Assembly: GCF_004348985.1 (NCBI RefSeq)
Contig: NZ_SMKW01000033.1
Location: 40,542-104,541 of the forward strand
DNA length: 64,000 nt
From: Saccharopolyspora elongata
Lineage (GTDB): Bacteria > Actinomycetota > Actinomycetes > Mycobacteriales > Pseudonocardiaceae
Reading direction: 5' to 3'
The position numbers were made by a program, and so were the translations under genes. Below, one piece after another: positions 1 to 8,424 of this stretch (positions within the stretch are counted from its first letter, which is position 1; every line of letters starts with the position of its first letter). The notes beneath the pieces are model-generated. The model did no database searches. It had not been told where the DNA came from and was given only the letters and a program-made list of their open reading frames with translations.

Positions 1-566
1 AGCGGGCGGAGGCCTGCGTAGAGGACCGCCAGTTCGCTGGCCGGGCGTTGTTCGGCGACCGCTCGGCGGTACATGTTCAGGCCCCCCACGATCAGCGATC
101 GCAGCTCCGCCGTCGTCAGGTCCGCGCGTACCGCGCTCGCCTGCTGCGCGCGTTCCAGGAGGGTGCCGATGGCGTCGTTGAAGTCGGTTTCCAGGCAGGC
201 CGTTTTCGGTGGCTGCCCGGTCGATTCCAGCGCGTCGCAGATGTCCTTGTTCAGCGCGGCGTACTCGATGACGCGCTGGAAGTAGTCGAAGAACGCGCGG
301 CCGGGATCGCCGGACTCCGCCTGGTCGCGGGCTTCGTCGACCATCGCCCGGATCCGTTCCGCCACGACGGCCTCGAAAAGCGCTTCCTTGGTGGGGAAGT
401 GGCGGTAGACGGTGCCGGGGCCGACGCCGGCGCGGCGGGCGATGTCGTCCAGCGGGACGGCCAGTCCTTCGGCGGCGAACAGCTCCTGGGCCGCGGCGAG
501 GACCCGTTCGCGGTTGCGCTGGGCGTCCGCGCGCAGCCGTTTTCCGGGGGCGTTCTCGGTCGTCAC
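1..566 (-). CDS. TetR/AcrR family transcriptional regulator (C-terminus cut by window start)
   Basis: Reading leftward from a GTG at 566 gives a typical TetR repressor. The N-terminal helix-turn-helix runs over about residues 10-55 and includes DDIARRAGVGPGTVYRHF followed by PTKEALFEAVV. A helical ligand-binding domain follows. The frame stays open to base 1, so the last residues lie outside the window. The gene is divergent from the NmrA-like gene at 667, with about 100 bp between starts and a repeated sequence in that gap, which fits a local repressor of its neighbour. The ligand is unknown. The family call is firm; the control of the neighbour is inferred from layout. Confidence 0.9.
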   Translation of the reverse strand, partial: MTTENAPGKRLRADAQRNRERVLAAAQELFAAEGLAVPLDDIARRAGVGPGTVYRHFPTKEALFEAVVAERIRAMVDEARDQAESGDPGRAFFDYFQRVIEYAALNKDICDALESTGQPPKTACLETDFNDAIGTLLERAQQASAVRADLTTAELRSLIVGGLNMYRRAVAEQRPASELAVLYAGLRP

Positions 567-592
567 GGGTCGAGCCTACCGCTTTCGTGGAC

Positions 593-639
593 AACCGGGG
601 CGCACGTTCCGTATCGTACGAACCGGGGCGCGCGTTCCG
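593..639. promoter_or_regulatory. 19-bp direct repeat in the TetR/NmrA divergent promoter region
   Basis: Nearly identical 19-mers (AACCGGGGCGCRCGTTCCG) start at 593 and 621 and differ at one base. Between them are inverted GTTC and GAAC elements. Two copies 28 bp apart between divergent genes suggest tandem operator sites for the TetR protein. No binding data are available. Confidence 0.5.
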
Positions 640-666
640 GTTGTGCCCATCGATGCGGAGGCCTAA

Positions 667-1557
667 GTGTCCAAACCAGAAGGAATCGTGCTCGTCGTCG
701 GAGCCACCGGGCAGCAGGGCGGCGCCACGGCCGCCAAGCTGCTCGCCCGCGGCTGGCGCGTTCGAGCACTCACCCGCAACGCCACCGGAGCCGCCGCGCG
801 GCGGCTGGCCGAGGCCGGCGCGGAACTGGTCCAAGGCGACATGGACGACCAGGAAGCGCTCCATGCCGCGATGCGGGGCGTGCACGGCGTTTTCAGCGTC
901 CAGCCGACCTTCATCACGCCCGAGCTGTCCCCGGGCATCAGCCACGAGGACGAACGCCGCTGGGGCAAGAACGTCGCGGACGCTGCGAAAGGCGCCGGCG
1001 TGCAGCACCTCGTCTACGCCTCGGCGGTCAACGCGGATCGGCGCACCGGCGTCGTCACGCTGGAGAACAAGAGGGAGATCGAGGAGCACATACGCGCGCT
1101 GGGAATTCCGGCCACGATGCTGCGGCCGGTGTCGTTCATGGAGAACTACGTGGCGATGATGCCCGGCCAGGCCGCCGCGGGCGACGAGCTGGTGAGCGCG
1201 GTCCGGGCCGACGTGTCGCAGCCGCTGATCGCGCTCGACGACATCGGCGAGTTCGCCGCGCTGGCCTTCGAGAATCCCGGCGACTACATCGGCCGGGCGG
1301 TGGAGATCGCCGGGGATTCGCTGACACCGCCGGAGATCGCGGACGCGCTGTCCCGCGCGACCGGTCGGCGGCTCCGCCACGTCGAGCTGCCGCTGGAGCC
1401 GCTGCGCGAGCAGAACCCCGACCTCCACCGCGCCTACACGGCGATCAACGAGCTCGACATGACGGTGGACATCCCGGCCCTGCGCCGCCGCCACCCGGGC
1501 CTGATGACCTTCGAAACCTGGCTGACGACCCGGGGCCGGGCCCTGCTCGGTGCCTGA
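667..1557 (+). CDS. NmrA-like NAD(P)-binding oxidoreductase (atypical short-chain dehydrogenase)
   Basis: This 296-aa protein starts at a GTG, with the Rossmann motif GATGQQG near residues 12-18. It matches the NmrA/HSCARG-like atypical SDR group in length and layout: an N-terminal NAD(P)-binding half and a C-terminal half containing MLRPVSFMENY. Members are soluble and act as redox sensors or as NADPH-dependent reductases on quinone-like compounds; the substrate here cannot be read. It is transcribed away from the TetR gene and ends at a strong hairpin. It is probably induced when the TetR ligand is present. Confidence 0.85.
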   Translation: MSKPEGIVLVVGATGQQGGATAAKLLARGWRVRALTRNATGAAARRLAEAGAELVQGDMDDQEALHAAMRGVHGVFSVQPTFITPELSPGISHEDERRWGKNVADAAKGAGVQHLVYASAVNADRRTGVVTLENKREIEEHIRALGIPATMLRPVSFMENYVAMMPGQAAAGDELVSAVRADVSQPLIALDDIGEFAALAFENPGDYIGRAVEIAGDSLTPPEIADALSRATGRRLRHVELPLEPLREQNPDLHRAYTAINELDMTVDIPALRRRHPGLMTFETWLTTRGRALLGA

Positions 1558-1562
1558 ATGAG

Positions 1563-1606
1563 TCGTGAGTGCTGGGTCCGGTAAGAACCGGACTCAGCAC
1601 TCACGA
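1563..1606. terminator. Bidirectional hairpin terminator between convergent genes
   Basis: A 20-bp stem with a 4-base AAGA loop and a single G-T wobble lies between the NmrA-like gene (stop at 1557) and the convergent XRE gene (stop at 1613). It has no long T-run, as is common in actinomycetes. Confidence 0.8.
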
Positions 1607-1612
1607 GCCGGC

Positions 1613-1852
1613 TCAGGCGGAGCGTTCTCCCGTGCCGATGCGGGGGAAGGGGTGGATGGAGAACACCACTTCGACCGGCACCTCGAAGTGCTCCGCGATG
1701 CGCAACGCCAGGTGCAGGCTCGGGCTGTACTCGCCGCGCTCCAGGTAGCCGATGGTCTGGTAGTGCACGCCGAGCGCTTCGGAGAGCTGCCGGCGGCTGA
1801 TCCCGCGTTCGGCCCGCAGCATCGCGATGCGGTTGTAGATCGTCTCGCTCAT
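1613..1852 (-). CDS. Small XRE-family DNA-binding protein
   Basis: This 79-aa protein is one helix-turn-helix of the Cro/CI type, with key segments ISRRQLSEALGVHYQTIGYLERGEYSPS and an FEVPVEVVF tail. The ATG at 1852 is preferred over an upstream in-frame start because AGGAG sits just before it. It is the third gene after the ABC ATPase and permease, 16 bp behind the permease stop, so it is probably cotranscribed and may regulate the operon. Such 70-80 aa proteins commonly accompany membrane transport genes. Confidence 0.85.
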   Translation of the reverse strand: MSETIYNRIAMLRAERGISRRQLSEALGVHYQTIGYLERGEYSPSLHLALRIAEHFEVPVEVVFSIHPFPRIGTGERSA

Positions 1853-1868
1853 GTTCTCCTCCGCCACA

Positions 1869-2705
1869 TCAGCGAATTCGCTGGATGGCCTTCTCGCGAC
1901 GCGCGGCCACGCTCGACCCCGACTCGCGCCGCGCCATCCGGCGCAGCACCACAGGAGCCACCACCAGCCCGATCACGGCCCACAGGCCGAGCACCCCGAC
2001 AGTCTCCAGGTGTCGCCAGGACTCGCCGATCTCGGCCGCCGCCATCGCGTCCGGCAGCAGCGCCGAGCGCATGCCCAGCCCCAGCCAGTACATCGGGAAC
2101 GCCTGCGCGATCCACTGCAGCCACTCCGGGTACTCGGTGATGGGGTAGAAGATCCCGGAGATCGCGATCAGCCCCATCATCGGCACGATGACCAGGCCCA
2201 GGCTCCGCGGGCTGGAGAACAGCGAGCCGATGATCGCCCCGATCGGCATCGTCGCGACCAGCCCCAGCACCAGCACCCACGCGAGGGTCAGCCAGGTGTC
2301 GGCGCCGGTGGCGAGGCCGTCGAACATCACCAGGCCGGGCACCAGCAGGATCAGCAGGCTGACCAGCGACATGCAGCCGACCATCGTGATCTTGCCGATC
2401 AGGTAGCCGAGCATCCCGTCGGGGGTCGCCTTGGCGCGCAGCAGGGTGCCGTCCTCGCGCTCGACGGTCAGCTGCTGGGCGATGTTGATCAGCCCGGCGA
2501 ACCCGATGCCCATGCCGAGCACCCCGGGCAGCGTCATCGCGCCCAGCGAGAAACCGGCCACAGTGGACCCGCTCTGGAACGACATCACGACCAGCAGGAT
2601 CACGGTGGGGAACAGGTAGCCCCACAGGTCCTGCGCGGTGGTCAGGGTCTGGCGGAATTCGATCCAGCCGCGCTGCAGGCCGGCTCGTGCTGCGGTCGCC
2701 TTCAC
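1869..2705 (-). CDS. ABC-2 type transporter permease
   Basis: This 278-aa integral membrane protein has about six hydrophobic segments, including TVILLVVMSFQ, VSLLILLVPGLVMF and LAWVLVLGLVATMPIGAIIG. It has the ABC-2 permease architecture of drug or lipid exporters. Its GTG start (2705-2703) overlaps the stop of the upstream ATPase gene in a GTGA arrangement, indicating translational coupling. It forms the channel of a half-type exporter with the neighbouring ATPase. The substrate is unknown. Confidence 0.88.
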   Translation of the reverse strand: MKATAARAGLQRGWIEFRQTLTTAQDLWGYLFPTVILLVVMSFQSGSTVAGFSLGAMTLPGVLGMGIGFAGLINIAQQLTVEREDGTLLRAKATPDGMLGYLIGKITMVGCMSLVSLLILLVPGLVMFDGLATGADTWLTLAWVLVLGLVATMPIGAIIGSLFSSPRSLGLVIVPMMGLIAISGIFYPITEYPEWLQWIAQAFPMYWLGLGMRSALLPDAMAAAEIGESWRHLETVGVLGLWAVIGLVVAPVVLRRMARRESGSSVAARREKAIQRIR

Positions 2706-3697
2706 CGGTTCGCCTCCTCGGTGCTGCCGTTGTTCTCCGCGGAGAAGGTCAGCGCGACGTTCTCGCCCCGCCCGGATTCGTGGGCGCGCACCATCGCCAT
2801 GTAGGTGTCCTCCAGGGTCGCCCGGCGCACCTCCAGTTCGGTGATCTCGTCGCCGTGCTGCGCGAACAGGTCCCGGACGAACCGGGTGGCGTCGGCGGTC
2901 GGGTGCACGAAGCGCCGGCCGTTGCGGGTCCACTTCACCTCAGACTCGGCGGCCACCTGCCGGGACAGCTCGTCGGCGGAGCCGTCGGCGACGATCCGGC
3001 CGCCGGCCAGGATCAGGATGCGGTCGGCCAGCTTCTCGGCCTCGTCCAGGTCGTGCGTGGTGAGCAGGATGCCGGTGTTGTCGTCGTCGGCGAGCCGGTG
3101 CACGAGGTCGTGGAACTCGCGGCGGGCCTGCGGGTCGAAGCCGACCGTGGGCTCGTCCAGGAACAGCAGTTCCGGGCGCCCGACGATGCCGATCGCCACG
3201 TCGAGCCGGCGGCGCTGGCCGCCGGAGAGCTGCCCGGCCCGCTTGTTCGCGTGCTCGGACAGGCCGACCGCCGCGACGAGTTCGTCGACGTCCCAGGGGC
3301 GGGTGATCCGGTCCGTGGAGTACGGCGCGTAGTAGGTCCCCAGGTGCGCCAGCAGTTCCCGGACCCGCCACTTGCTGTGGTCGCGCCAGGACTGCAGCAC
3401 GACGCCGAGCCGGGCCCGCCAGCGCTCGTCGCCGTGCGCCGGGTCGGCGCCGAGCACCTGGACGTCGCCGCCGGAGCGCATCCGGAAGCCCTCCAGGATC
3501 TCGATCGTCGTGGTCTTGCCCGCCCCGTTCGGCCCCAGCAGCGCGACCACCTCGCCGCGGCGCGCGGTGAGGTCGACGCCCTTGAGGACATCGGTCGTGC
3601 CGTAGCGCATCCGCAGGTTGCGGACGTCGAGCACGGTGTCCGCGTCCGGTAACCGCACCGGCGGCGGTGGCGCCTCCGATTCATTCGCGACTGTCAT
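2702..3697 (-). CDS. ABC transporter ATP-binding protein (drug-export type)
   Basis: The 331-aa ATPase shows Walker A (GPNGAGKTT), the signature LSGGQRRRLDVA, Walker B (LLFLDEPTVGFD) and the H-loop LTTHDLDEAEKLADR, followed by the C-terminal extension usual in DrrA-like exporters. The start MTVANES at 3697 is chosen because the longer frame reads into the promoter palindrome. It drives export through the permease encoded next and overlapping by GTGA. The operon lies just downstream of a broken TetR gene whose operator still seems to be present. Confidence 0.93.
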   Translation of the reverse strand: MTVANESEAPPPPVRLPDADTVLDVRNLRMRYGTTDVLKGVDLTARRGEVVALLGPNGAGKTTTIEILEGFRMRSGGDVQVLGADPAHGDERWRARLGVVLQSWRDHSKWRVRELLAHLGTYYAPYSTDRITRPWDVDELVAAVGLSEHANKRAGQLSGGQRRRLDVAIGIVGRPELLFLDEPTVGFDPQARREFHDLVHRLADDDNTGILLTTHDLDEAEKLADRILILAGGRIVADGSADELSRQVAAESEVKWTRNGRRFVHPTADATRFVRDLFAQHGDEITELEVRRATLEDTYMAMVRAHESGRGENVALTFSAENNGSTEEANR

Positions 3698-3732
3698 AAC
3701 CCCAGTGCCTCTCGTAGCAGTGATAGCCCTGC

Positions 3733-3752
3733 ATGTAGCACACATACTACAT
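3733..3752. promoter_or_regulatory. Palindromic operator upstream of the ABC exporter operon
   Basis: The arms ATGTAG and CTACAT are perfect inverted repeats around an 8-bp centre, 36 bp upstream of the ATPase start codon. This size suits a TetR-type dimer. The adjacent TetR gene has lost its DNA-binding domain, so the site may be orphaned or used by another regulator. Confidence 0.65.
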
Positions 3753-3800
3753 ACCGAAGGATCATTGCTTCGTCGAAGTGGGGATCGGATCGGCCGTCGT

Positions 3801-4215
3801 TCAGGGGGAGATCGCCCGGCGGGCGGCGGCGATCAGCGCCTCGGCGGTGGCCCGGTCCAGCGGTTCGCCGGTGCTCAGCCAGTGGTAGACCAGCGACCCG
3901 AACAACAGGTCCCGGATGGTCTCCGCGGCGAGGTCCGGGTGGAGCGCTCCTTGCTGCCGGGCGCGTTCGATCGCCTCGGTGATCGCCGCGTCGCGCGGCT
4001 TCAGGTAGCGGTCGCGCAGCGGCTCCGCGAGCTGCGCGCGACGGCCGCTTTCGGCGTGCACGCCGAGCACGACGCGGCCGAGCGGTGACTCGGAGAGCTG
4101 GAGCACGAACGAGATCGCCAGTTCGCAGAGGTCGCCCAAGGCGTCGCTGGTGTCCGGCAGGTCGAGCGGTCGCACCGCGTGGGCGAGCGCGTGGACCGCG
4201 AGGTCGTCCTTGGTC
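3801..4215 (-). pseudogene. TetR-family regulator remnant lacking the DNA-binding domain
   Basis: The frame encodes only the last part of a TetR protein. It enters at RKTKDDLAVHALAHAV, which matches the usual helix-4 region (xTKEELxxxA) right after the recognition helix, and continues through a normal ligand-binding domain ending GEPLDRATAEALIAAARR. Upstream in frame there is no HTH, only the terminator hairpin of the next gene and then a TAG stop. About 45-50 N-terminal residues are gone. A GTG at 4175 could allow a 124-aa domain without DNA binding, but function is doubtful. The parent gene probably repressed the exporter at 2702-3697. Confidence 0.75.
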
Positions 4216-4241
4216 TTACGAGCCGCTCCGGGCGTGGCTGA

Positions 4242-4285
4242 GCGAATCGCGGCCCCGCTCCGATCCGAGCGGGGCCGCGATTCGC
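4242..4285. terminator. Long hairpin terminator of the S10 peptidase gene
   Basis: A perfect 19-bp GC-rich stem with a 6-base loop lies directly after the peptidase stop codon at 4293-4295. It also occupies the place where the missing N-terminal half of the TetR remnant should be. Confidence 0.8.
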
Positions 4286-4292
4286 ACCGGCG

Positions 4293-5765
4293 CTACGGGC
4301 GGGTGTTCACGAACGCCGCGAGGTCCGCCGACTGCTGGATCCGGGACTCCTCGTGGACGTACATCATGTGGCCCGCCGGGTAGTAGCGGACGTCGATGTT
4401 CTCCCGCAGCCGCTCCGGGATCGGCACCTGCGCCAGCACGTGCTCGGCGGCGAAGTACGGGGTCGCGCCGTCGGTGTAGCCGCAGCCGACGTGGACCCGC
4501 AGGTGCGGGTTGGCCTGGAACGCCGCGCCGAGTTTGTCCACAACGGACACGCTCGCGCCCTCGAACTCCTTGTACGACCAGGGATGCACCCGGCTGGACA
4601 GCGTCTCGTACGGCAGATCGCTGGCGTAGTCGAGCTCTTCGCGCAGGTAGTGGTTGATCGCCGCCGAGTAGGCGCCGCGGATGCCGGAGATGCTCGGGTC
4701 GTCGGTGAAGTGCTCCCCGGCGGCATCCCGCTCCCAGCCGGTGAACCGGCCGTCCATCCGCCCCACGGTCTCCCGCCGGTCGCGCAGCAGCTCGGTGAAG
4801 AACCGGATGTGCTCGATGCGCAGGTTCGCGCGGTCCACGTAGTCCTCGGACAGCCCGGACAGCGAGGCGACCCGCCGCACGATGTCCTCGCGCTCGGACG
4901 CGCTCAAGCGCGCGCCGCGCGCCAGCGCCCACGGGTAATCCTCGGCGGCGAACTTCTCCGCCTCGTCCAGCACCTCGCGCAGCGGCCGGTCGCCGTGCTT
5001 GCCGTGGTAGTGCGCGATCGCCGCGTACGTCGGCAGGAACAGCGAGTACGGCAGGTCGTTGCCCTCGGTGAACCGGATCGTCCCCATGTCCAGCACGGAC
5101 GAGATCAGCAGCAGGCCGTTCGGGTAGAGGCCGTGCCGCGACTGGAGGTGCTCGGCGAGCGCGGCCGCGCGCAGCGTGCCGTAGGACTCGCCGGCGAGGT
5201 ACTTCGGCGACATCCAGCGGCCGTTGCGGGTGGTCCACAGCCGGATCACCTCGGCGATGGACTCGATGTCCTTCTGGTATCCGTGGAAATCGCCGGGCGT
5301 GCCGCCCTCGACCGCCCGCGAGTATCCGGTGGACACCGGGTCGATGAACACCAGATCACTGTGCCGCAGAAGGGTTTCCGGGTTGTCGGCCAGCCCGTAC
5401 GGCGGCGGCGCGAGGTCGCCGGCGTCACCGGAGACGACCCGCCGCGGGCCGAGCAGCCCGACGTGCAGCCACACGCTGGAGGAGCCAGGACCACCGTTGA
5501 ACGCGAACGTCACCGGGCGGCTGCCGGGTTCGCCGTCGGCCACGTACGAGGTCAGGAAGACCTCGGCCTTCGGCTTGAAGCCCTCGAACTTGCCGTCGGC
5601 GTGGACCTCCTCGCGCAGCACGATGCGGCCCGTCGTCGCGGTGTAGGCCAGTTCCGCGCCGTCGGCGGTGATGGTGTGGTGGGTGCTCACCAGATCGTCG
5701 ACCGGCTCGGCCGGGGTGGTGGATTCCTGCTTCGCCTCGTCGGCCTTGTCCTCGCTGGCTGCCAT
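4293..5765 (-). CDS. S10-family serine carboxypeptidase-like protein
   Basis: This 490-aa protein carries the S10 peptidase hallmarks: the oxyanion motif FNGGPGSSSVWLH, the nucleophile motif GESYGT, an Asp region GYTDGATPYF and the catalytic His in YYPAGHMMYVHE. No signal peptide is visible, so it is probably cytoplasmic, as for many actinobacterial homologues. The ATG at 5765 begins MAASEDK; longer frames read into the divergent glycosylase gene. Family members remove C-terminal residues from peptides or act as acyltransferases; the substrate here is unknown. Confidence 0.92.
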   Translation of the reverse strand: MAASEDKADEAKQESTTPAEPVDDLVSTHHTITADGAELAYTATTGRIVLREEVHADGKFEGFKPKAEVFLTSYVADGEPGSRPVTFAFNGGPGSSSVWLHVGLLGPRRVVSGDAGDLAPPPYGLADNPETLLRHSDLVFIDPVSTGYSRAVEGGTPGDFHGYQKDIESIAEVIRLWTTRNGRWMSPKYLAGESYGTLRAAALAEHLQSRHGLYPNGLLLISSVLDMGTIRFTEGNDLPYSLFLPTYAAIAHYHGKHGDRPLREVLDEAEKFAAEDYPWALARGARLSASEREDIVRRVASLSGLSEDYVDRANLRIEHIRFFTELLRDRRETVGRMDGRFTGWERDAAGEHFTDDPSISGIRGAYSAAINHYLREELDYASDLPYETLSSRVHPWSYKEFEGASVSVVDKLGAAFQANPHLRVHVGCGYTDGATPYFAAEHVLAQVPIPERLRENIDVRYYPAGHMMYVHEESRIQQSADLAAFVNTRP

Positions 5766-5814
5766 GCCGCCCACATTACGTGCCGTCGAACGGGTTTTCT
5801 GCCACTTTTGGGAG

Positions 5815-6585
5815 GTGCCAGAAACGACCTCCCGGCTGATCGACAACCCCATCGACGACCCCTCCGCCGCGGCCCCGGGGGCCGCCGACCTGGCCGGCCT
5901 GGACGAGCTGGTCACCCGCTGCACGGCCTGCCCGCGGCTGGTCGAGTGGCGGGAGGAGGTCGCGCGGGTCAAGCGCGCGGCGTTCCGCGACCAGGAGTAC
6001 TGGGGCCGGCCGGTGCCCGGCTTCGGCCCGCCGGACGCGGCGATCGCGATCGTCGGGCTGGCGCCGGCGGCGCACGGCGGCAACCGGACGGGCCGGATCT
6101 TCACCGGCGACCGCTCCGGCGACGTCCTCTTCCAGGCGCTCTACGACGTCGGCCTGGCGTCCCAGCCCGAGGCGTGGCACATCGACGACGGTTTGACGTT
6201 GCACAGCACCAGGATCACGGCGCCGGTGCACTGCGCCCCGCCCGCCAACAAGCCGACGCCGGCGGAGCGCGACACCTGCCGCCCGTGGCTGGTCCGCGAG
6301 CTCGACCTGCTGCGCCCGACGCTGCGAGCGGTCGTGGTGCTGGGCGCGTTCGGCTGGCAGGCCCTGCTGCCGGTGCTGGCGGACGCGGCCTGGCAGGTCC
6401 CGAAGCCGCGCCCTAAGTTCGGCCACGACGCCCACGCGGAACTCCCGGCCACGGACGGAGGAGCACCCCTCCACCTCCTCGGCTCCTACCACGTCAGCCA
6501 GCAGAACACTTTTACGGGCAGGCTCACCCCGGCGATGCTGCGGGCGGTGCTGGAGCGGGCGAAGGGGCTGGCGGAGCTTCGGTGA
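5815..6585 (+). CDS. Family 5 (UdgB-type) uracil-DNA glycosylase
   Basis: The protein (about 256 aa) has the paired cysteines CTACPRLVEWREE of an iron-sulphur-type UDG, the family-5 motif GLAPAAHGGNRTGRIFTGD and the C-terminal motif GSYHVSQQNTFTGRLT. It excises uracil and other deaminated bases from DNA. The GTG at 5815 keeps the conserved core; an ATG at 5764 in the same frame overlaps the divergent peptidase start and cannot be excluded. Its 3' end is the parent of two partial copies at 7478 and 8748, each followed by accessory genes. Confidence 0.9.
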   Translation: MPETTSRLIDNPIDDPSAAAPGAADLAGLDELVTRCTACPRLVEWREEVARVKRAAFRDQEYWGRPVPGFGPPDAAIAIVGLAPAAHGGNRTGRIFTGDRSGDVLFQALYDVGLASQPEAWHIDDGLTLHSTRITAPVHCAPPANKPTPAERDTCRPWLVRELDLLRPTLRAVVVLGAFGWQALLPVLADAAWQVPKPRPKFGHDAHAELPATDGGAPLHLLGSYHVSQQNTFTGRLTPAMLRAVLERAKGLAELR

Positions 6586-6657
6586 ATGGGGTCATGGCGA
6601 GTGCAGCAACTCATCCTCAAGTTCCGTGTCCTGCGCACGTGACCCATCGGACTGGCT

Positions 6658-7193
6658 CTAGTAGGTCTTCAAGCCAAGGTTCTTCTGCAGTGCCCCTGCC
6701 TGCTCAGCAGTGGCGAGGACCATTGTGTCGTCGTAGATGCCGTGGTTCTCGCGTTTGAAGCTGACGCGGCGGAACGCGCGATGGCGTTGCAGGCTGCCGC
6801 CGGGTCGTAGTAGTCATCCGAGAGGTGTTCGGCCGGGATCGATACGAGCTGGCCGTTCCGTTCGAACTCCAGGACGTCGTAGCGGGATCCGTCGACGAAT
6901 TCGCCTTCATGCAGCCGGACGCTGGTGACGGTGACTGCGCCGCGGGTGAGTGCGGCTGCCGCTTCCAGGAGGTCTTCGTAGCCTTCTTCCAGGTAGTCGA
7001 TGTCTTCGGCGTGGACCGAGACCGCCACGTCGAAGGTTTCGAGGGCGCATGCGACGTTGTAGGGCGTCAGTTCGTCGTGCGCATAGTCGACGTATTCATC
7101 AAGGACGGTCTGCGCCTTTTCCTGCGGCACCATGCCGATCTCCTGAAGGACCATGACTACACGTTCGTATGTCATCGATGAAGCGTTCGACAT
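6658..7193 (-). pseudogene. Unknown protein gene interrupted by a frameshift
   Basis: The first part reads as a sensible acidic protein (MTYERVVMVLQEIGMVP... up to YYDPAAACNAIA). Near 6775 the reading becomes Ser/Thr-rich nonsense, while the neighbouring frame takes over with FRRVSFKRENHGIYDD, then MVLATAEQAGALQKNLG and a stop at 6658. A single-base indel therefore splits what was a protein of about 178 aa. I do not recognise the family. It lies between the intact glycosylase 3' end and the first duplicated fragment, so it belongs to acquired DNA. A sequencing error would also explain it. Confidence 0.6.
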
Positions 7194-7477
7194 GGAGGCA
7201 TCTTGTCAGCCGAGGGACTTCTTCGTGGCTGCATCCGAGAAATCGCCCCGCCGGCACGGGAAAACGTTCATCCCCCGGCGAGCTCGCCACGATCTCCTGC
7301 ACACCCGGCAGATCCGGGTGTGCAGGTAGCCGCCCAGCCCATCCGGCTCGGTCATCACATCCACCTCGGCACCCAGGTGCCGCAGCCGGCAAAACGTACA
7401 GACTGGGGGCTCACCTGCGATGTTGCCGGATTTCCCCGGGCGAGCGAAGGCGGTGGCAGGACTTCCGTAAATCCGTT

Positions 7478-7568
7478 CACTTCAGCCAGCAGAACACTTT
7501 CACGGGAAAGCTCACGCCCGCGATGCTGCGGGACGTGCTGGAGCGGGCGAAGAAGCTGGCGGGGTATC
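7478..7568 (+). repeat. Second copy of the uracil-DNA glycosylase 3' end
   Basis: About 90 bp match the end of the gene at 6490-6585 and encode HFSQQNTFTGKLTPAML followed by RDVLERAKKLAG. Many differences are synonymous, so this was coding sequence from a related allele rather than a recent duplication. Upstream it shares TCCGTRAATCCGTTCAC with the third copy but not with the parent gene. Confidence 0.85.
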
Positions 7569-7609
7569 TGACGCCTCACCGATGCGCTGCCGCGTCGAAC
7601 CCTGATGGC

Positions 7610-8032
7610 CTAATTCGCGTACCAGGGATTCACGAGTTCGATGCCCGTCTCTTCGAAATCCTTGGTATTGCGAGTGGCCAGTGTTGCCCGGCGTGCACGG
7701 CAGATCGCTGCGATTTGCGCATCAGCGGCGCTGATGGGGCGGCCGAGCCTCTCGCGTTCGCTGACCACGACGGCGTACTCGGCGGCAGCAGGCGCATCGA
7801 ACGGCTCGACCCGCCCGTGGAAATCGTCGTTGATCAGCGCGTGAACTGCTGCGTTCAGCGACGTTTTCCGGTGTCCGTCGGGCAGTCGTGTCACGCCGTA
7901 CAGCAGCTCGGCGGCAGTGATCGCTGTCGTTGCGACCTCTGCCGCAGGGAGCGAGTCAAGCCATGCCAGTACGTCGGCGTCTGGCGCTTGGCGAGTGACT
8001 TCTGACAGGACGTTGGTGTCGAGAATGATCAC
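7610..8032 (-). CDS. PIN-domain ribonuclease toxin (VapC/FitB-like)
   Basis: This 140-aa PIN domain begins IILDTNVLSEV (first catalytic Asp), has AAELLYGV (Glu) near residue 42 and SAADAQIAAICR with further acidic residues near 102. PIN toxins cleave RNA, often tRNA, when freed from their antitoxin. Its GTG start at 8032 overlaps the stop of the upstream antitoxin gene (GTGA), a standard TA arrangement. The length and the DTNVLSE opening fit the FitB-like branch. Confidence 0.92.
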   Translation of the reverse strand: MIILDTNVLSEVTRQAPDADVLAWLDSLPAAEVATTAITAAELLYGVTRLPDGHRKTSLNAAVHALINDDFHGRVEPFDAPAAAEYAVVVSERERLGRPISAADAQIAAICRARRATLATRNTKDFEETGIELVNPWYAN

Positions 8033-8274
8033 GAGTCGAAATCCGCCGCACGAGGAGGTTCGCTACGGGTGGGGAGTTCAAGTTCGGGCTCGCCGAGGCC
8101 AGCGAACCGGGCGTGGATGCGACTGCCCAGACCGCGGGAGGGCGGGGGCGGTGCCACGGCGGCTTGCAGGATCGCCCGGACCTCGGCTTCCATCGAGTGC
8201 CCGTGTTGCGCCGCTTGGACACGGAGTCGTGCGTGTGTCTCGTCGTCCAGACCGCGAATCGTCAAGGTCGACAC
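8029..8274 (-). CDS. Ribbon-helix-helix antitoxin (FitA/VapB-like)
   Basis: The 81-aa protein has an RHH domain in STLTIRGLDDETHARLRVQA, then HGHSMEAEVRAILQAAV, followed by a Pro-rich flexible tail ending RAADFDS that should bind and block the PIN toxin. It is encoded first and overlaps the toxin by 4 bp, so it should both neutralise the toxin and autoregulate the pair. The ATGATGRE-type FitA start of the RHH is replaced by MSTLTIRGL, a common actinobacterial variant. Confidence 0.9.
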   Translation of the reverse strand: MSTLTIRGLDDETHARLRVQAAQHGHSMEAEVRAILQAAVAPPPPSRGLGSRIHARFAGLGEPELELPTRSEPPRAADFDS

Positions 8275-8424
8275 GATGACTACCTCCTCCCAGTGCTGTC
8301 GTTGACTGCAATGCTAGCACTCGTGGGCGTCTCGGCGTACCTGCCACATCAAGGGTTTTGGCGGGGTTACGTGACCCGTTGCGGTTGATCCGGGCGCCAT
8401 GGAGCGGCCTCTGGCATCACCAGA

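Noticed and set aside
1565..3652. Plus-strand open frames across the XRE/ABC region
   Set aside because: The minus strand encodes complete proteins with Walker, signature and membrane motifs; the plus-strand frames are repetitive shadows.
7261..7340. Terminator or operator near the CACACCCG/CGGGTGTG inverted repeat in the gap upstream of UDG copy 2
   Set aside because: A short inverted repeat is present (CTGCACACCCGGCAGATCC region), but neither flanking gene ends or starts close enough to assign a role.
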